Part shown: in pieces, positions 1-11,015 of the stretch
How positions within the stretch are numbered: position 1 is the first letter of the stretch
Layout: each line of letters begins with the position of its first letter
NCBI GenBank assembly: GCA_916613615.1
Contig: OU744725.1
Span: forward strand, 69,528,754 to 69,592,753
Reading direction: 5' to 3'
Length of the DNA stretch: 64,000 bases
Source of the DNA: Steromphala cineraria
Taxonomy: Eukaryota; Mollusca; Gastropoda; Trochida; Trochidae
Position numbers and translations under genes: made by a program
Notes under the pieces: generated by a model
Seen by the model: only the letters and a program-made list of their open reading frames with translations
Databases searched by the model: none
Told to the model about the DNA's origin: nothing

Positions 1-720
1 TACTTTTTTGCGGAATTAAGGGTGAGCGGTTCCTTTGATCTTTACGAGAACAGTACTAGAATCGTAAAGATGACTAGACTCTCCTGACATGGAGTGATAT
101 ATTCCTAATCTGTTGATCTTGTTCAAATGATATTTCCTAATGATGTTAGTAATTTTTTTTAAAAGTAGGCGACTATCTCGCATTGTAACGAATAAAGATT
201 TTGAAGAGTTGAAGATATAAAAAATATACAAACGCTGATCATTAATCATGAGCATAAGATAAAAATTTAATATTTGCAAACCATTTGGGAAACATGTTTA
301 TGTTGAAAATAATTACTCCTGGGTGATATATAAAGTGATTGGTGTTGTTCAGTTTAATATACACATTGTACGAAGAAGAATACGAATTTTATTTGAAACA
401 AAAATTGCGCGATAAAACTATTTGATAATTAAACGAGCTCATTAAGATGGATAGCGACAATCCCTGACTATTTTAGAAAGAGAAACAATTTAATCCACAG
501 TCAACTTCATATCATTGAGAGCAATGTTACATGTATGACATTATTGTGACAGAGAGTAAATCGAGTCAACTTTTTAGCCAGTAGGCTAGGATGCAAATTT
601 CTTATAAAATTCTACTAGGGAGGAACATGGGGTCAAAGAGATTTAAGAGAAATCTGGATAATATTTTCACAATAGGCTGGTTGTTAAGGATGTTGGATAA
701 GAAAAAGCTAGATTTGGTAT
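1..720. other. Intergenic, no recognised feature
   Basis: AT-rich sequence with short chance reading frames only. No repeat partner elsewhere in the window was seen. Confidence 0.5.
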
Positions 721-805
721 TATAAGCTCATCAGGTCTGAAAGCCCCGATGGGCTTATGGCATGGCATGGCGTCCGGCGTCCGTCCGTCCGTCCGTCCGT
801 CCATC

Positions 806-837
<32 letters not shown>

Positions 838-1292
838 GAAACCAATGACACTAGAGAGCTGAAATGTAATGTGCAGACTCCTTGGCAAATGGGGATTCTA
901 AATTGTAGATTTCGTGACCCCATGACCCCAAATGGGGTCACAGGGGTCAAAACCTTAAAAACCTACTTTCATCTTCTCCTCCAGTTCCAAAAGGTCTAGA
1001 GAGCTGAAAAGTAGTGTGTAGACTCTTTGGCCAATGGGGATTCTAAATTGTACATTTTGTGACCCCATGACCCCAATTGGGGTTACAGGGGTCAAAACCT
1101 TAAAAACCTACTTTCATCTTCTCCTCCAGTTCCAAAAGGTCTAGAGAGCTGAAAAGTTGTGTGTAGACTCCTTGGCAAATGGGGATTCTGAATGGTAGAT
1201 TTCGTGACCCCAAGACCCCAAATGGGGTCACAGGGGTCAAAACATATTTTAAATAAACGTCTGATGAGCTACAGAGCCCATGGCTCTATTTT
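721..1292. repeat. Non-autonomous foldback-type element with GTCC-rich start and 145-bp tandem units
   Basis: Short inverted ends are visible: AGCTCATCAG at 725-734 and its reverse complement CTGATGAGCT at 1261-1270. Each lies next to a small hairpin (AGCCC..GGGCT at the left, AGAGCC..GGCTCT at the right). After the left end comes a (GTCC)n tract at 771-808. About 2.8 copies of a 145-bp unit follow: the motif GGGGTCAAAACC starts at 943, 1088 and 1233. Each unit repeats GTGACCCCATGACCCCAA and TCTAGAGAGCTGAAA. Elements of this build are, from memory, abundant in bivalves; they carry no protein. A solo end-like fragment also appears near 7585-7612. Confidence 0.75.
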
Positions 1293-1794
1293 TTTGTTGA
1301 AAAATATGTCATGAATCTAATTATGCCAGAAAAATATCATTTCACCACAGTATTCGTTCAAGAAGTGCCCCCTCGTTAGGGCACCGAATGATGAAAACAA
1401 TACATTTAGAAAACTCTTCTAAACGTTAACTTTTGATTATGATTGTAAATTTTGTGGGTTTTTATTCTACATGTACTAAGGCAATGCAGTATAGAAATGA
1501 ACATGGAGCTTGGAAGAAAAACCATAGTAATCAGCTTTAACAAATGGCGATTTGTATGAAATATTTATTCCTTCTTGAACTTTTTTTAATATCATATATT
1601 TTATAGTTAAAACACACTTGAATAAATAAAATTAGCCTTATCAATGAAATGTAAATTCAACATTGCCCTTTCTTTCGAAGGCCAATACTGAAGTAATGTT
1701 ATCATATAACAAATAGGTATGAAAACAGTTATTATACTTTCATATTTAACTCAATCAAGATTTAATTGTTTAATTTTTTGCCACCATCCTGTCT
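1293..1794. other. Intergenic, no recognised feature
   Basis: AT-rich and non-coding. It lies just outside the part of copy A that I can align with the inverted copy C. Confidence 0.45.
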
Positions 1795-2850
1795 GTAAAA
1801 AATAAACAAAAACGTATAAACTTTTCAACATCACTATATGACTGGTACCGATGCTAACATACAAATGTATCCAACCTCCCTAATTCAAATATTCTTTGAC
1901 TGTAATAACCACATGCTAATTTACTAAGGGTGATTTGACAATTTAAACAAAAATCACTTCTGTATTTAAGAATTTTACTTTCGTCTAACTTTACTCTTTG
2001 TAACAAGTTATATCAGTTTTTGCAGACTTTTAACCTAATTTAGTTAAGATTATTCATATTGAACAAAATACACTTTGAAAACTGTATGTCTCCAAAATAG
2101 TTTTGTTATATTCATAGTTGTTTTGTAGATTGAAAAACTATGATTTGGTTATTGTAATTAAAACTAAACTTTTATCTACACGTTAACAGCCTGTTTAAAA
2201 CACTTAGGTTCAACTTGCATAACTGGCGTAACATTTCATATGAATTCGGACTTTAAAATTTAAGGGAAATCAAAATCAAAACATGATTAAAAATTCAAAT
2301 CAAAGACAATTCAAGTTACAGCAACACGACTGTTTTGACCTTTAAGTAACAGGCCTCAGTTCCTTAGTGCTGCTTCCTTCATTTTTTTTAAATGTCAAAA
2401 AGTAGTAAATAGAAAATAGCATGAGATATCTCTTACTTTTTTCTCTAATAAGTGATCTTAATCAATTTATAAACTCAACTATAGATTTCTTATCTTATCA
2501 AACCGCTTTTCATTCTTTGTGAAAACAGTATGCTACGGTTGTTTAATAAATTGCTCAATGCTACATTAGTTTTTTTAACATGACCGTTTCGTCCAATATA
2601 CAGGCAGCATTCACGTAAACGCCATGATGCGACGGTTGTTATGTGTAACCTCCATTTCTAGGGTTCCGGTGACCTTGTTAAATTCAATCAAAAGCGATCA
2701 TATTGCTCAAATTAAAAAGTCTGCATTTATCATGAACATATATACATTTGGAGATGTATAGTATGAATATATATCTATTACATGACTGAGAAATCCAAAT
2801 CTTCATTTGTGTATGACATTTGCACAAAACTGAATTCTCTTTCTGTGCTT
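1795..2850 (+). repeat. Segmental duplication, copy A part 1 (inverted partner 26890-28020)
   Basis: The reverse complement of this stretch aligns collinearly with 26890-28020. Anchors: TACGCCAG plus a following CAAGTT and AAACAGGCT (2180-2235 against 27468-27510); GTAGCATA followed by ATAGTTGAGTTTATAA (2465-2535 against 27190-27265); GGAGGTTACAC followed by AACCGTCG (2630-2655 against 27063-27087). Similarity is scattered, as expected of an old, non-coding duplication. No reading frame is conserved between the copies. Confidence 0.7.
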
Positions 2851-3589
2851 CTTAGAATAACCATACTCAAAACGAATACACAATCATTGATTAAATTCTA
2901 GATCTTATCCAAGATAAATCACGTGTCTGAAAGGTATAATACCCTACGTCCAAAATACCAGTGACATTTAAGGAAGATCTTAGAACAGTAAAGATATATG
3001 TTTATCATTTTCAAAATCTGTATCCAATTTTGAATTAGATTCCTTACCCAAAATAACGATGCAATGAAAAGAGAGGTAAAAATGTAATAAACTGTAATAC
3101 GAGCACTTGTTTGGCTTCCTCACAGGATTAGGGGAATTAACCAGTGTGGGTGTGTTTGTTTGACAGATAAATTTGAGCCTCTTTTAAAACACTTCTTAAA
3201 TCTTAGTGCCGGTCAACATTCATTTTAAATACCACATCAAATATTTATTCTTTATTCAAAATAACGACAAAATTCCTTTGATGCCAACTTTCCTTTCAAA
3301 CCGGCATAAACAGAAAGATTATTACATGGATATCCATTTGGGTATTGCAAATAAATGACGTGTATCTAAAGATGAATGGTTGACAAAGTATTAATTACTG
3401 ATTGATTTTATCCCGATTTGTTGATCATGATGTCAACGGGACGTTTCCGAGAATAACACTACATGTAATGGGAAAGGTTTTATCTTTTTGCTGCAGGAAA
3501 TATCGCAAAGGTGCCACAACGGTTATGCTAGTATGTTATTTGCATCTTTATAGTATTTCCTTTTACTGTTCAAAACTGCCCCCAAGCTT
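2851..3589. other. Intergenic, no recognised feature
   Basis: Probably part of the same duplicated segment as its neighbours, but I could not align it with copies B or C by eye. The 70-codon frame at 3402-3614 is not supported. Confidence 0.4.
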
Positions 3590-4130
3590 TAATACATCTT
3601 TTATAACAACATGAATCTTCTACTTCAACATAACCCATGTTACTTGTGTGTGTTGGTTAACTATAAAAACTATGACTATGTGATACCATTCCTAAGTTGT
3701 ACTGCCCTTCTCTATCTAAAAGGTAGCTAAGGACATTTGTGTTTTTCTCCGCCTCTCATTCATTATAAACAAACAACGCTGTCTAATTCAGACAAATGCA
3801 TTTTACAAGTTTCTAAAACCCTGCGGTTTGGTGTTGTTTTGTTAAATAACTACTAGAAGATAAATACTGTACATGAACTTTATGTCTTCATTGATTAAAT
3901 GACCCCCTTTAGCTGTGAACTAAAGCTAAGCTAGTAATAGACCAAGTTTGGCTTTCATGTACGTGACTTGCTTGTTCATTAGTAACAATAATTCCATCAA
4001 GTGCCATGACCTTTCCTAACCTCTTCCTTATATTGAATTGGAACTAAATAACCGGGCAGATGTTGTTTTAGATTTGTTCATCTTTTGACAAACAGTTGTA
4101 TCCTAAAAATGTTACCATAGTTCATTATTG
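3590..4130 (+). repeat. Segmental duplication, copy A part 2 (direct partner 16380-18150)
   Basis: This aligns in direct orientation with 16380-16635 and, after the inserted element there, with 17886-18150. Anchors are AACATGAATCTTCTACT (3608) against AACATGAACCTTCTACT (16384), AAGGTAGCTAAGGACATT against AAGGTAGCCAAGGACATT, and AGTGCCATGACC (4001) against AGCGCCATGACC (18015). Offset changes from about 12.78 to 14.01 kb, which matches the size of the insertion in copy B. Copy A is therefore the uninterrupted version of that site. Confidence 0.8.
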
Positions 4131-5210
4131 TCATAGATAGGGTTGTGTAATGGAATATGCATCACGACAAATCCCATTGGTATATGTATTTATTTCTATA
4201 AGGATCCAGGACATAAACTTTTCTTAAGTTTAAAGTACCATTATTTTCATTACACTTTCCATTCAATATCATATTTGAATGAAGTATTTCTGCTGTCAAT
4301 ATCATGTTCATGTGTATGTTATAGTCACTGGTTGCTTCGTTAATGTTGGTTTATTAGATGAATCATATTAATATATCAGTTAATATGTGTGTAATCACTT
4401 CTTAGTCTCAACTGTGCACGTTCATCAATAATATAAGCTGTTGATTTAATAAAGACAAGTAAAGATGGATGTCGATTACTGATATAATGACGTTATAGAT
4501 GTTTAAACGAGACATTTTCCGTCTATGTGATATAATAAAATGCTACCAAACAATATTTCATAAACCAACACATAAATGACACTTTTTGCTTGTGTTTACT
4601 GGTTGTATCACCTCATTGAAAGACAAATACACATTTAGCCTGAAACATGACCGTTATCATTTGTTAATTCATATCAAACTTGAATCTAAAAGGGATTAAG
4701 ATTTGATCTAACTTTTGCCAAAACAGAAGAGAGGTGAATTCACAAGATTAAAGAGTCCTATAACAGTAGAGATATATTGTAATTAGCTTTAAATCTTTCA
4801 TCAAGTTGATAACTTTTTTGTTTTACTTGATTAGCTGACCGATAGATAAAGCGTTCCATGAAAAATATGTATAGACTGGTTTTCTGCCTATCCTGAACTT
4901 TCAGTCAAACCAGTTACATTGTAACTCATTATGCAGTTGAAATTTAACCAGAAGTATCAGGGCTTTAGAACCGTCTACATGAGACACTTAAAATATTGAA
5001 AACGTTTAAGACAATGAAATGTGATCATGTTCTATTCTCAAATTAATTCTTCTACCTCCAACCCACTGTATTAAATGATCCGTTTTATTTTTAAAAACAT
5101 TTTTCAAAATCTTCTAAAATGACAGATACAATGATTTTTGGAATAATACTATATCGTCACACATATCTTTTGAAGAATATGTACTCATCGTAAAGTAAGG
5201 CAGATTTAAT
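4131..5210. other. Intergenic, no recognised feature
   Basis: AT-rich. No partner found in copy B between 18150 and 22080, so this part has diverged or been replaced. Confidence 0.45.
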
Positions 5211-5214
5211 CTAT

Positions 5215-5375
5215 CATCACATCAACATGGGCTGAAAGTGTACAATGCAAGTACATAGTTAGTGTAACAGAAGTGATTTTGAAACCACCTCCTCCGGGAT
5301 TCGAACCCGGGACCTCCGGGTTGAGAGTCCTGCACTCTACCTGTTCGGTCAAAGAGATATCCCTCTAGCCAAAGC
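5215..5375 (-). repeat. tRNA-derived SINE or tRNA(Glu-CTC)-like pseudogene
   Basis: On the minus strand the pol III box B GGGTTCGAATCCC is perfect and sits in an intact 5-bp T-stem (plus-strand 5293-5312). A candidate anticodon loop CTCTCAA, which would read CTC (Glu), follows CAGGA, but the opposite anticodon-stem strand CCCGG pairs at only three of five positions. The 5' acceptor strand pairs poorly with the 3' strand. Downstream is a non-tRNA body containing CACTTCTGTTACACTAACTA. This suggests the head of a tRNA-derived SINE, not a working tRNA. There is no counterpart in copy B, so insertion after duplication is possible. Confidence 0.65.
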
Positions 5376-6189
5376 CAGTAGGAATACTTATATCTCACCC
5401 TGTCGCATTAGTTTGAAATATATAGCACTTTTACTGTTTCCTATTGTAAATCAAAATCAACACTCCATATTATATCTTCAGCCTGTTGTTAACACAATGA
5501 AGATTATTGAATGATGGAATCCATAATCTATTCTCATGGACTAATAAGCACTATGTCAACCAGTTAAAATTTTCCTGTTGAAAGTATTCAGAGGACTAAT
5601 AGTTCAATATGATGTTTAAGGTTCTATGATGGTTGGTTTATGTGGTTCATTGAGCATAATACGTATACATTTTATGTACCATTTTGCATACATTCTATGA
5701 CAAACACAACAATAAACACATATTGACTTTCTTTGCAGTTATTTCAGTAAATAAACCAAATAAATTATTCATAACAACACAACTGAACCATGGGAAAATT
5801 CAATCACAAATTTGATAATAATTTGATACTCAGTACATGTAATCATATGAAAGACAGTCATTCGAAATAACGTTGATTTGAAGGCATTCTAAAAGAATAT
5901 TGTCTTTCTCCCAAAAATGAAATTTTGTTTTCATCCATGACGTATTCCATTACAACTTTAACACACTACAACGAAAGCAACGGGTCGTGTCCGGTTATTT
6001 TTATATTTATTTAATAATATTAGAAAGTCAAATATCAAAGTCGTATTTTTATAGCATGTGCAAGAAAATGATGTATCTCTAAATTTAAAACTTAAGGGGT
6101 CCGATAAATATTTTTCCACCGAGAGCAGAAAGGTAAAATAGCAAATAGAAAGTGCTCTTCTTTGTGCATTTTGATGTTGAATAAATCTT
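5376..6189. other. Intergenic, no recognised feature
   Basis: AT-rich non-coding DNA. The 124-codon minus frame at 5958-6332 runs into the adjacent repeat and shows no known domain. Confidence 0.45.
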
Positions 6190-6505
6190 TGAGGAGATAA
6201 AACAAAATCGACTGGGCCCGGCGCCTTACTAATAAGATGCACTGTGTCCAGTGAACGGTTCTTGAGATATCCCGCTGACAAGGGTAACATTTCAAAGTCT
6301 CGTTGTGACCTTGAAATGAATGTCAAGGTCATGGACCTCTATAGGGACCTTACTCTCATGGTGATGAAGCTACATACGCAAAATGAAAAGAATCCGGTCA
6401 ATAGTTTTTGAGTTATTCAATTTCATTCGTACGGATGTACGTACGTACGTACGGACGTTGTCCAATACTATATCCCCCGCTTCGCGCTAAACGGGAATAA
6501 CAAGT
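6190..6505 (-). repeat. GCGGGGGATAT-family non-autonomous element, copy 1
   Basis: Read on the minus strand it begins with a hairpin-like end (CCCGTTTAGCGCGAAGCGGG), then GGATATAGTATTGGACAACG, then a palindromic (GTAC)n tract at 6427-6461. It continues through the segments shared with 16636-17885: CAATAGTTTTT/GGATTCTTTTC, AAGGTCATGACC-like motifs, GGGATATCTCAAGAACC and GGCGCCGGGCCCAGTCGATTTT. It holds only one internal unit, whereas the copy at 16.6 kb has several. It also lacks the MITE found there, so it serves as the empty-site reference. Confidence 0.75.
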
Positions 6506-6579
6506 TTTGTTGAAGAACAATCAAAGACTACAACAAAATATGTATAACTTCATATAAACAGTGTTTTTAAAGGTACATC

Positions 6580-9010
6580 GGTTTCAAAAAATCTCATCAT
6601 ATTTTGTAGACACGAATCTACGCATATTGAACTGAACTAAACTCGAACACCAGTCGCTTTGATATCAGTTTGGATAAATAAGAGGCAAAGACAAGTTATA
6701 CAGAAAGACAGATTATGAAACGTTGTGATTTGTTAGTTTTTCCCAGAATGGACATTGATATTAAAAAAACATCGTTTGAAAAGCAAATAAAAAGCCCAAT
6801 AAGAGCATGAGTTTTAATCTGAGAAATACTGTATATGTCCAAGTTTCCTTTAGTATAATATTATTTATAAAGTCTCCATGCAACTGAGTAAAGATTTTGT
6901 GAAAATATACACTTTACGGTTCTGGAAGGTCGTCCTATTCTACATAAATTTACACATACAACGATATTTCACAGACATCTGATGATATATCAAGATTTAT
7001 AATTATTAACTAGCTTAGCTTCAGGTTCAGTGACATATGTCTAACCAGAGGATCTGCATTGATCATCATTATCAGAACACAATACTTCCAATAGATATTC
7101 TATATACGTATGTAAGATGGGAATTGTGAAGCTTCAAATTGCAGTAAATGGTGAAACCATAAGTTAAATGCAATTTACAGCAAATAGCCGATTGACATCT
7201 ACAATTATGCTCCGAAGTATTTTCATAATTTGACAAATGCAATGTACAACAAATTTGATTTATATATTTTATATTATTATCACAAAAGCAATTCGTCAAC
7301 AGAAAAAGAATGACATTTATAAACTTCAACAATATTTAAATAAACCTTTTCAGTGTTGGATGTACATTAACTCGTGGCCTAGAGTACGACTACTGTGTAT
7401 TGTCAGTCTCGGAAAGGTACGTAAAAGGCAGTTTGTTTCTATCAATTGTTTGAGTTTCTCATGTCATGATATGTTTTCATGTCACCTAGAAGGATCGAAT
7501 GTTGCTCAAAAGTATCAGTATAAAGCCTTTAATTTGTACATTTGTAAATTTGTATATGAAGGTAGAAAACCATGATGAAATAGAACCATTGGCTCTGTAG
7601 CTCTTCGGATCATATATGATTTAATATCTCGAAGTTCACAGTGTGATATTACGGGGTAAATGTGAGAGCATGCTGTGATAAACTTTATTATAAATATTAA
7701 GTTACTTTATTGTTTAAGCTTTGCAACATTTTAAATTTAAGTTAAATATATTGATTCGTAAAATTCTCCAGGGGAGAGTAATTGAATCTGTAGATCACAT
7801 CTAAATTCGTTTTAAAGAAAGGTTTTGCTGTTACCTTTACCATTGCTTGCGATAGCTGAGTGGCCGCGGGTAATTGGAAGGAGATAACCTGATATGCTGT
7901 TTTGTTTTTGAAAAAGCAAATGATATAAAGACCGTTTCCTTTAAAGGTTACATCATTTAATAAAGCTGCTTGATTTGAAATGCTTTGGATATCTTGCTAG
8001 AGGCATGCTTAATTAGAGATACTGCATTCCAAAAACTAATACAACATTCCAAAACAACATCCAAGAAATATGTGTAATATTTTCTATACTTGGTTTAGTG
8101 ACGAGAAGGGAAGACACAATTTCAGATATTTCTTGAGGAATATATATTTCTCTGTAATAAAAAGTAGCCGAAATATTATGCCATTGTGATGAAATCCATT
8201 TCTTTGAAGCCTTTCAGTATTTGCGGGATTTATCACTGTAATGTACCTATGACAGATTGACATGAGAATCTCTCAAAATTTGTTTTCAATCTGATCCTTC
8301 CGTTGAAGCCAGAAAAATCAGTTCCCTGAGAATTTGATAACTGATTTTAAAATATAACTGTTTTGCACATTTTGCACTTAGACCAATAGAAGTCACCAAA
8401 AATATGTTTATTTTGATAAGTCTTCCAAACAATCTATTGTTTTGCAACTGAAAAGTCATGTAAATCTCTTGATATATGGCAGTGCAGCTCTGTTTCATCA
8501 TGAATTCCTAATCTTGAGCATGACTTGATCTGGGAGAGAATGCCTGAATCAGGTACCTTCACAACTCATCAATAGTGAATCGTTTAGCACATTTCAAGAC
8601 TATACAAGTGTTAGAAACTGCCGTCTATGATTGTTGGTAACTGGAGGTTGCAATGTCAAACAATGGCAGCCATCATTCTTGACTATTTCTAATGTCCTGT
8701 AGAAGAACGACAATATTACGACCTTATCTTAAAAATCGTATTTTAATAGCTGATCTGAAAATTCGCAAATAATTTCTGATGACAAAAATCTTTCAAAAAT
8801 TCACTTCTTTGTTTCGCTTTAATATTTTTTACTTTTGTATCTCGGTATCTAGGCATTAATAGGTTTGAAAATCAATTTTAATGATAAGCAAGTTCATGTT
8901 TATAAAGTGTAACAGTAATGTAATCGTGATAAAAAAACCTTAAATATCAACGTGGAGGTTTCAACAATGGCAGTGCAATGAAAATATTCATATTAAATTG
9001 TTTCAATATT
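6580..9010 (+). repeat. Segmental duplication, copy A part 3 (direct partner 22080-24450)
   Basis: Collinear anchors: AATCTACGCATATTG (6617 against about 22111); ATGCAATGTACA followed by TTCGTCAACAGAAA (7237 against 22649); GAGTGGCC.CGGGT (7858 against 23104); GAGAAG.GG.GACA (8104 against 23406); CAACTCATCAAT followed by GAATCGTTTA..CACATTTCAAG (8562 against 23998); ATTGGTAACTGGA..; T.ATCGTGAT (8921 against 24355). The offset stays near 15.4 kb. No reading frame is shared, so the conserved material is non-coding or a long-dead gene. Confidence 0.8.
8519..8542 (-). repeat. Short fragment of the CATTCTCTCCCC-family end
   Basis: Reverse complement of CATTCTCTCCC plus AGATCAAGTCATG, with the central ACAGAGGC segment missing. 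Its neighbourhood in copy B lacks it. The match is short, so it could be coincidental. Confidence 0.4.
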
Positions 9011-9864
9011 CCTGTTTTGAAATGGTTGAGTTTCTTTTTGACAGGTTTGAGGTCATAAGCAGATACAAAAACTAATAGCGAGTTTTCATCTTGGTTTTAG
9101 AAATAATAAGGAGATTTGGTTTGCTTTGATGCTCCATGATCTGCCAATTTGGTGAAATGCACGTTTGATTTCATGTAATATGATAAAGAGCGAACCTTTC
9201 AAATATCATTTTAAAAACTATTTCAATCGAAATTTTAAAGTTTTAACCTGAATGTTCTGTTAAAAATTACCACACCAACGTCATATTAGTATTAGTGTTC
9301 TTAAAGTGTTCCAAGCAAGCTGTCGGAGAATCTTACAGTTAGTACGGAAAACTAAATACTCGTAATTTAGAGAGCAGAAATGCAGAATCCTGTATTCCTA
9401 ATGCTGAAGTGGCAAAGAAAAAGAAACAATAATGATTGAAGGAATGTCAGAGTATGTATGTCCTATTTTTGTCTATTTTAGATATGATCAAAATGATGAA
9501 CATAAGTGCGCCCGGGTATTTATCCTGCATTTCGTTTCAAAAATAAATTTTTGTTTACATTTGAATGTTTTGAATATGATTAAAATAATCTTTTCAGATC
9601 CTTTTTTTCATTTGTTTCACAGATCATAATTTTTTGTAAATTGTAATGGATACGTGAAGGTTTGTTTATGCTAGAATATCATATTTTCATATTTTCTTTC
9701 TGTATTGATGTATTTCAAAACTAAATCATATTCTTTTATGATCATAGTTTCGTGCCAAAGGATCACTATGTCCAATGCTGTTTAGTGCAAGGGTTTATTT
9801 CCATCCAAATTTCACGAAAGATTTAAACCTTTAATGCCTTAGATTTCAAAATGCCGCAACTACT
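9011..9864. other. Intergenic, no recognised feature
   Basis: AT-rich, non-coding, no repeat partner recognised. Confidence 0.45.
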
Positions 9865-9966
9865 GGCTAACTCCATTCTCTCCCCACAGAGGCAGATCAA
9901 GTCATGTTGATTTAGCTAAATCAACATGACTTGATCTGTCTCTGTGGGGAGAGAATGGGCTAACTC
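9865..9966. mobile_element. 84-bp near-perfect palindromic MITE with 9-bp target-site duplication
   Basis: The element is 9874-9957. Two 42-bp arms meet at 9915/9916 without a spacer and match at 41 of 42 positions. The outer ends read CATTCTCTCCCC and GGGGAGAGAATG. It is flanked by a perfect 9-bp direct repeat GGCTAACTC at 9865-9873 and 9958-9966. A 9-bp duplication is typical of Mutator-like (MULE) transposition, although other superfamilies also give 8-10 bp. The near-perfect arms imply either recent insertion or continual arm correction. Related single ends occur near 39925, 42668, 42940, 44576 and 51075. Confidence 0.9.
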
Positions 9967-10205
9967 TTGTACCGTCACAATATGCTAGTAAAGATAAATA
10001 GGTCTGCTTGTTAACTTTTGTATGGTTACAATATCCTGTTAAAATTGACTTTGTGTGATTGTTAACTTTTGTACTCTCCCAATAGCTAGTAAAGATGACT
10101 ATCTGCTTGTTAACGTTTGCACCGCCACAATATGCTAGTAAAGATGACTGTCTGCTTGTTAAATTTTAACCGTCACAATATGGTAATAAAGATGACTCAG
10201 TTTAC
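9959..10205. repeat. Minisatellite, about 50-bp unit, five degenerate copies
   Basis: Units start with a GTTAACTTTTGTAC-like motif at about 9959, 10010, 10061, 10109 and 10158, each followed by CACAATATGCTAGTAAAGATGACT. Periods are 48-51 bp. A stray related unit lies near 11200-11260. Confidence 0.8.
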
Positions 10206-10219
10206 GTGTTGTCCCCCAA

Positions 10220-11015
10220 TGCAATGCGTCGTTCGTTTTAATATCTCATGTTTTACTCAATGCTTTCAAATTTGTTCATAGGGAATTAACCTGACATCAG
10301 TCTCTTTTGATGACATTCACCTTATTTTAAGGTCACCATGGCACGTTTAAACCTTTAAAACGTGATATCTTATCAAACTTGGCACCCAAATTTGGTCACA
10401 GCTTATATTGGGAGATTACACAGACACCAATAACTAAGTACATGCAAGACATGCACTTTATTTTCAAGGTCACCAAGACACTTTGACCACTTTACAGCTT
10501 TTGTTAACGCGATATCTCATGTACCGTGACACTTAGTTATTCAAAATGTGGTCATAGCCTACATTGGGAGATAAAGCAGACACCAACTCTGGGTGACCTT
10601 CACCTTATTTGTAATGTCACCACGGCACTTTGACCTTTTTTGAAACTATTTGGTCACTAATATCTCACGAATGGTTGCTTCGAATGTCGCCGAATTGATC
10701 ACGGCCTACATAGGGAGATTACACAGATTAATCACTAAGGATTTTAGTTTTGAGGTCACAAAGGCACTTTGACCAATTTTGAAACCGTTGTCTATGTGTT
10801 ATCTTATAAACAGTTTCATTCAAAGCCTTCAAATGTGGCCACTGCCTACATTTATAGATTACGCAAACACCTACCAGTCATTTTTGATGACCATAATTTT
10901 ATTTTCAAGGTCACCAAGGAACTTTGACCACTTTTGAAACTGTTGTGTATGCGATATTTCATAAACCATTAACATCTTTATCTTCAAACTTGTTCATAGG
11001 ATATATTAGGGAAAT
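10220..11015. repeat. Degenerate 120-156-bp tandem array with AGGTCA motifs
   Basis: Six units are marked by a GGTCATAGCCTACATTGGGAG-like motif at about 10274, 10394, 10550, 10697, 10837 and 10992. The units also repeat TTTCAAGGTCACCAAGGCAC, CACTTTGACC and GCGATATCTCAT. It is non-coding. A repeat of this kind may be part of a larger dispersed element, but its ends were not found. Confidence 0.75.

Noticed and set aside
5958..6332. 124-codon minus-strand frame
   Set aside because: Half of it lies in the GCGGGGGATAT repeat and the rest in AT-rich DNA. The family's other copies do not keep the frame.
7237..7575. 112-codon plus-strand frame in copy A
   Set aside because: The paralogous part of copy B (from 22649) has no such frame.
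9959..11010. Regularly spaced repeats considered as a CRISPR array
   Set aside because: Units are degenerate, contiguous and without unique spacers, and the genome is eukaryotic.
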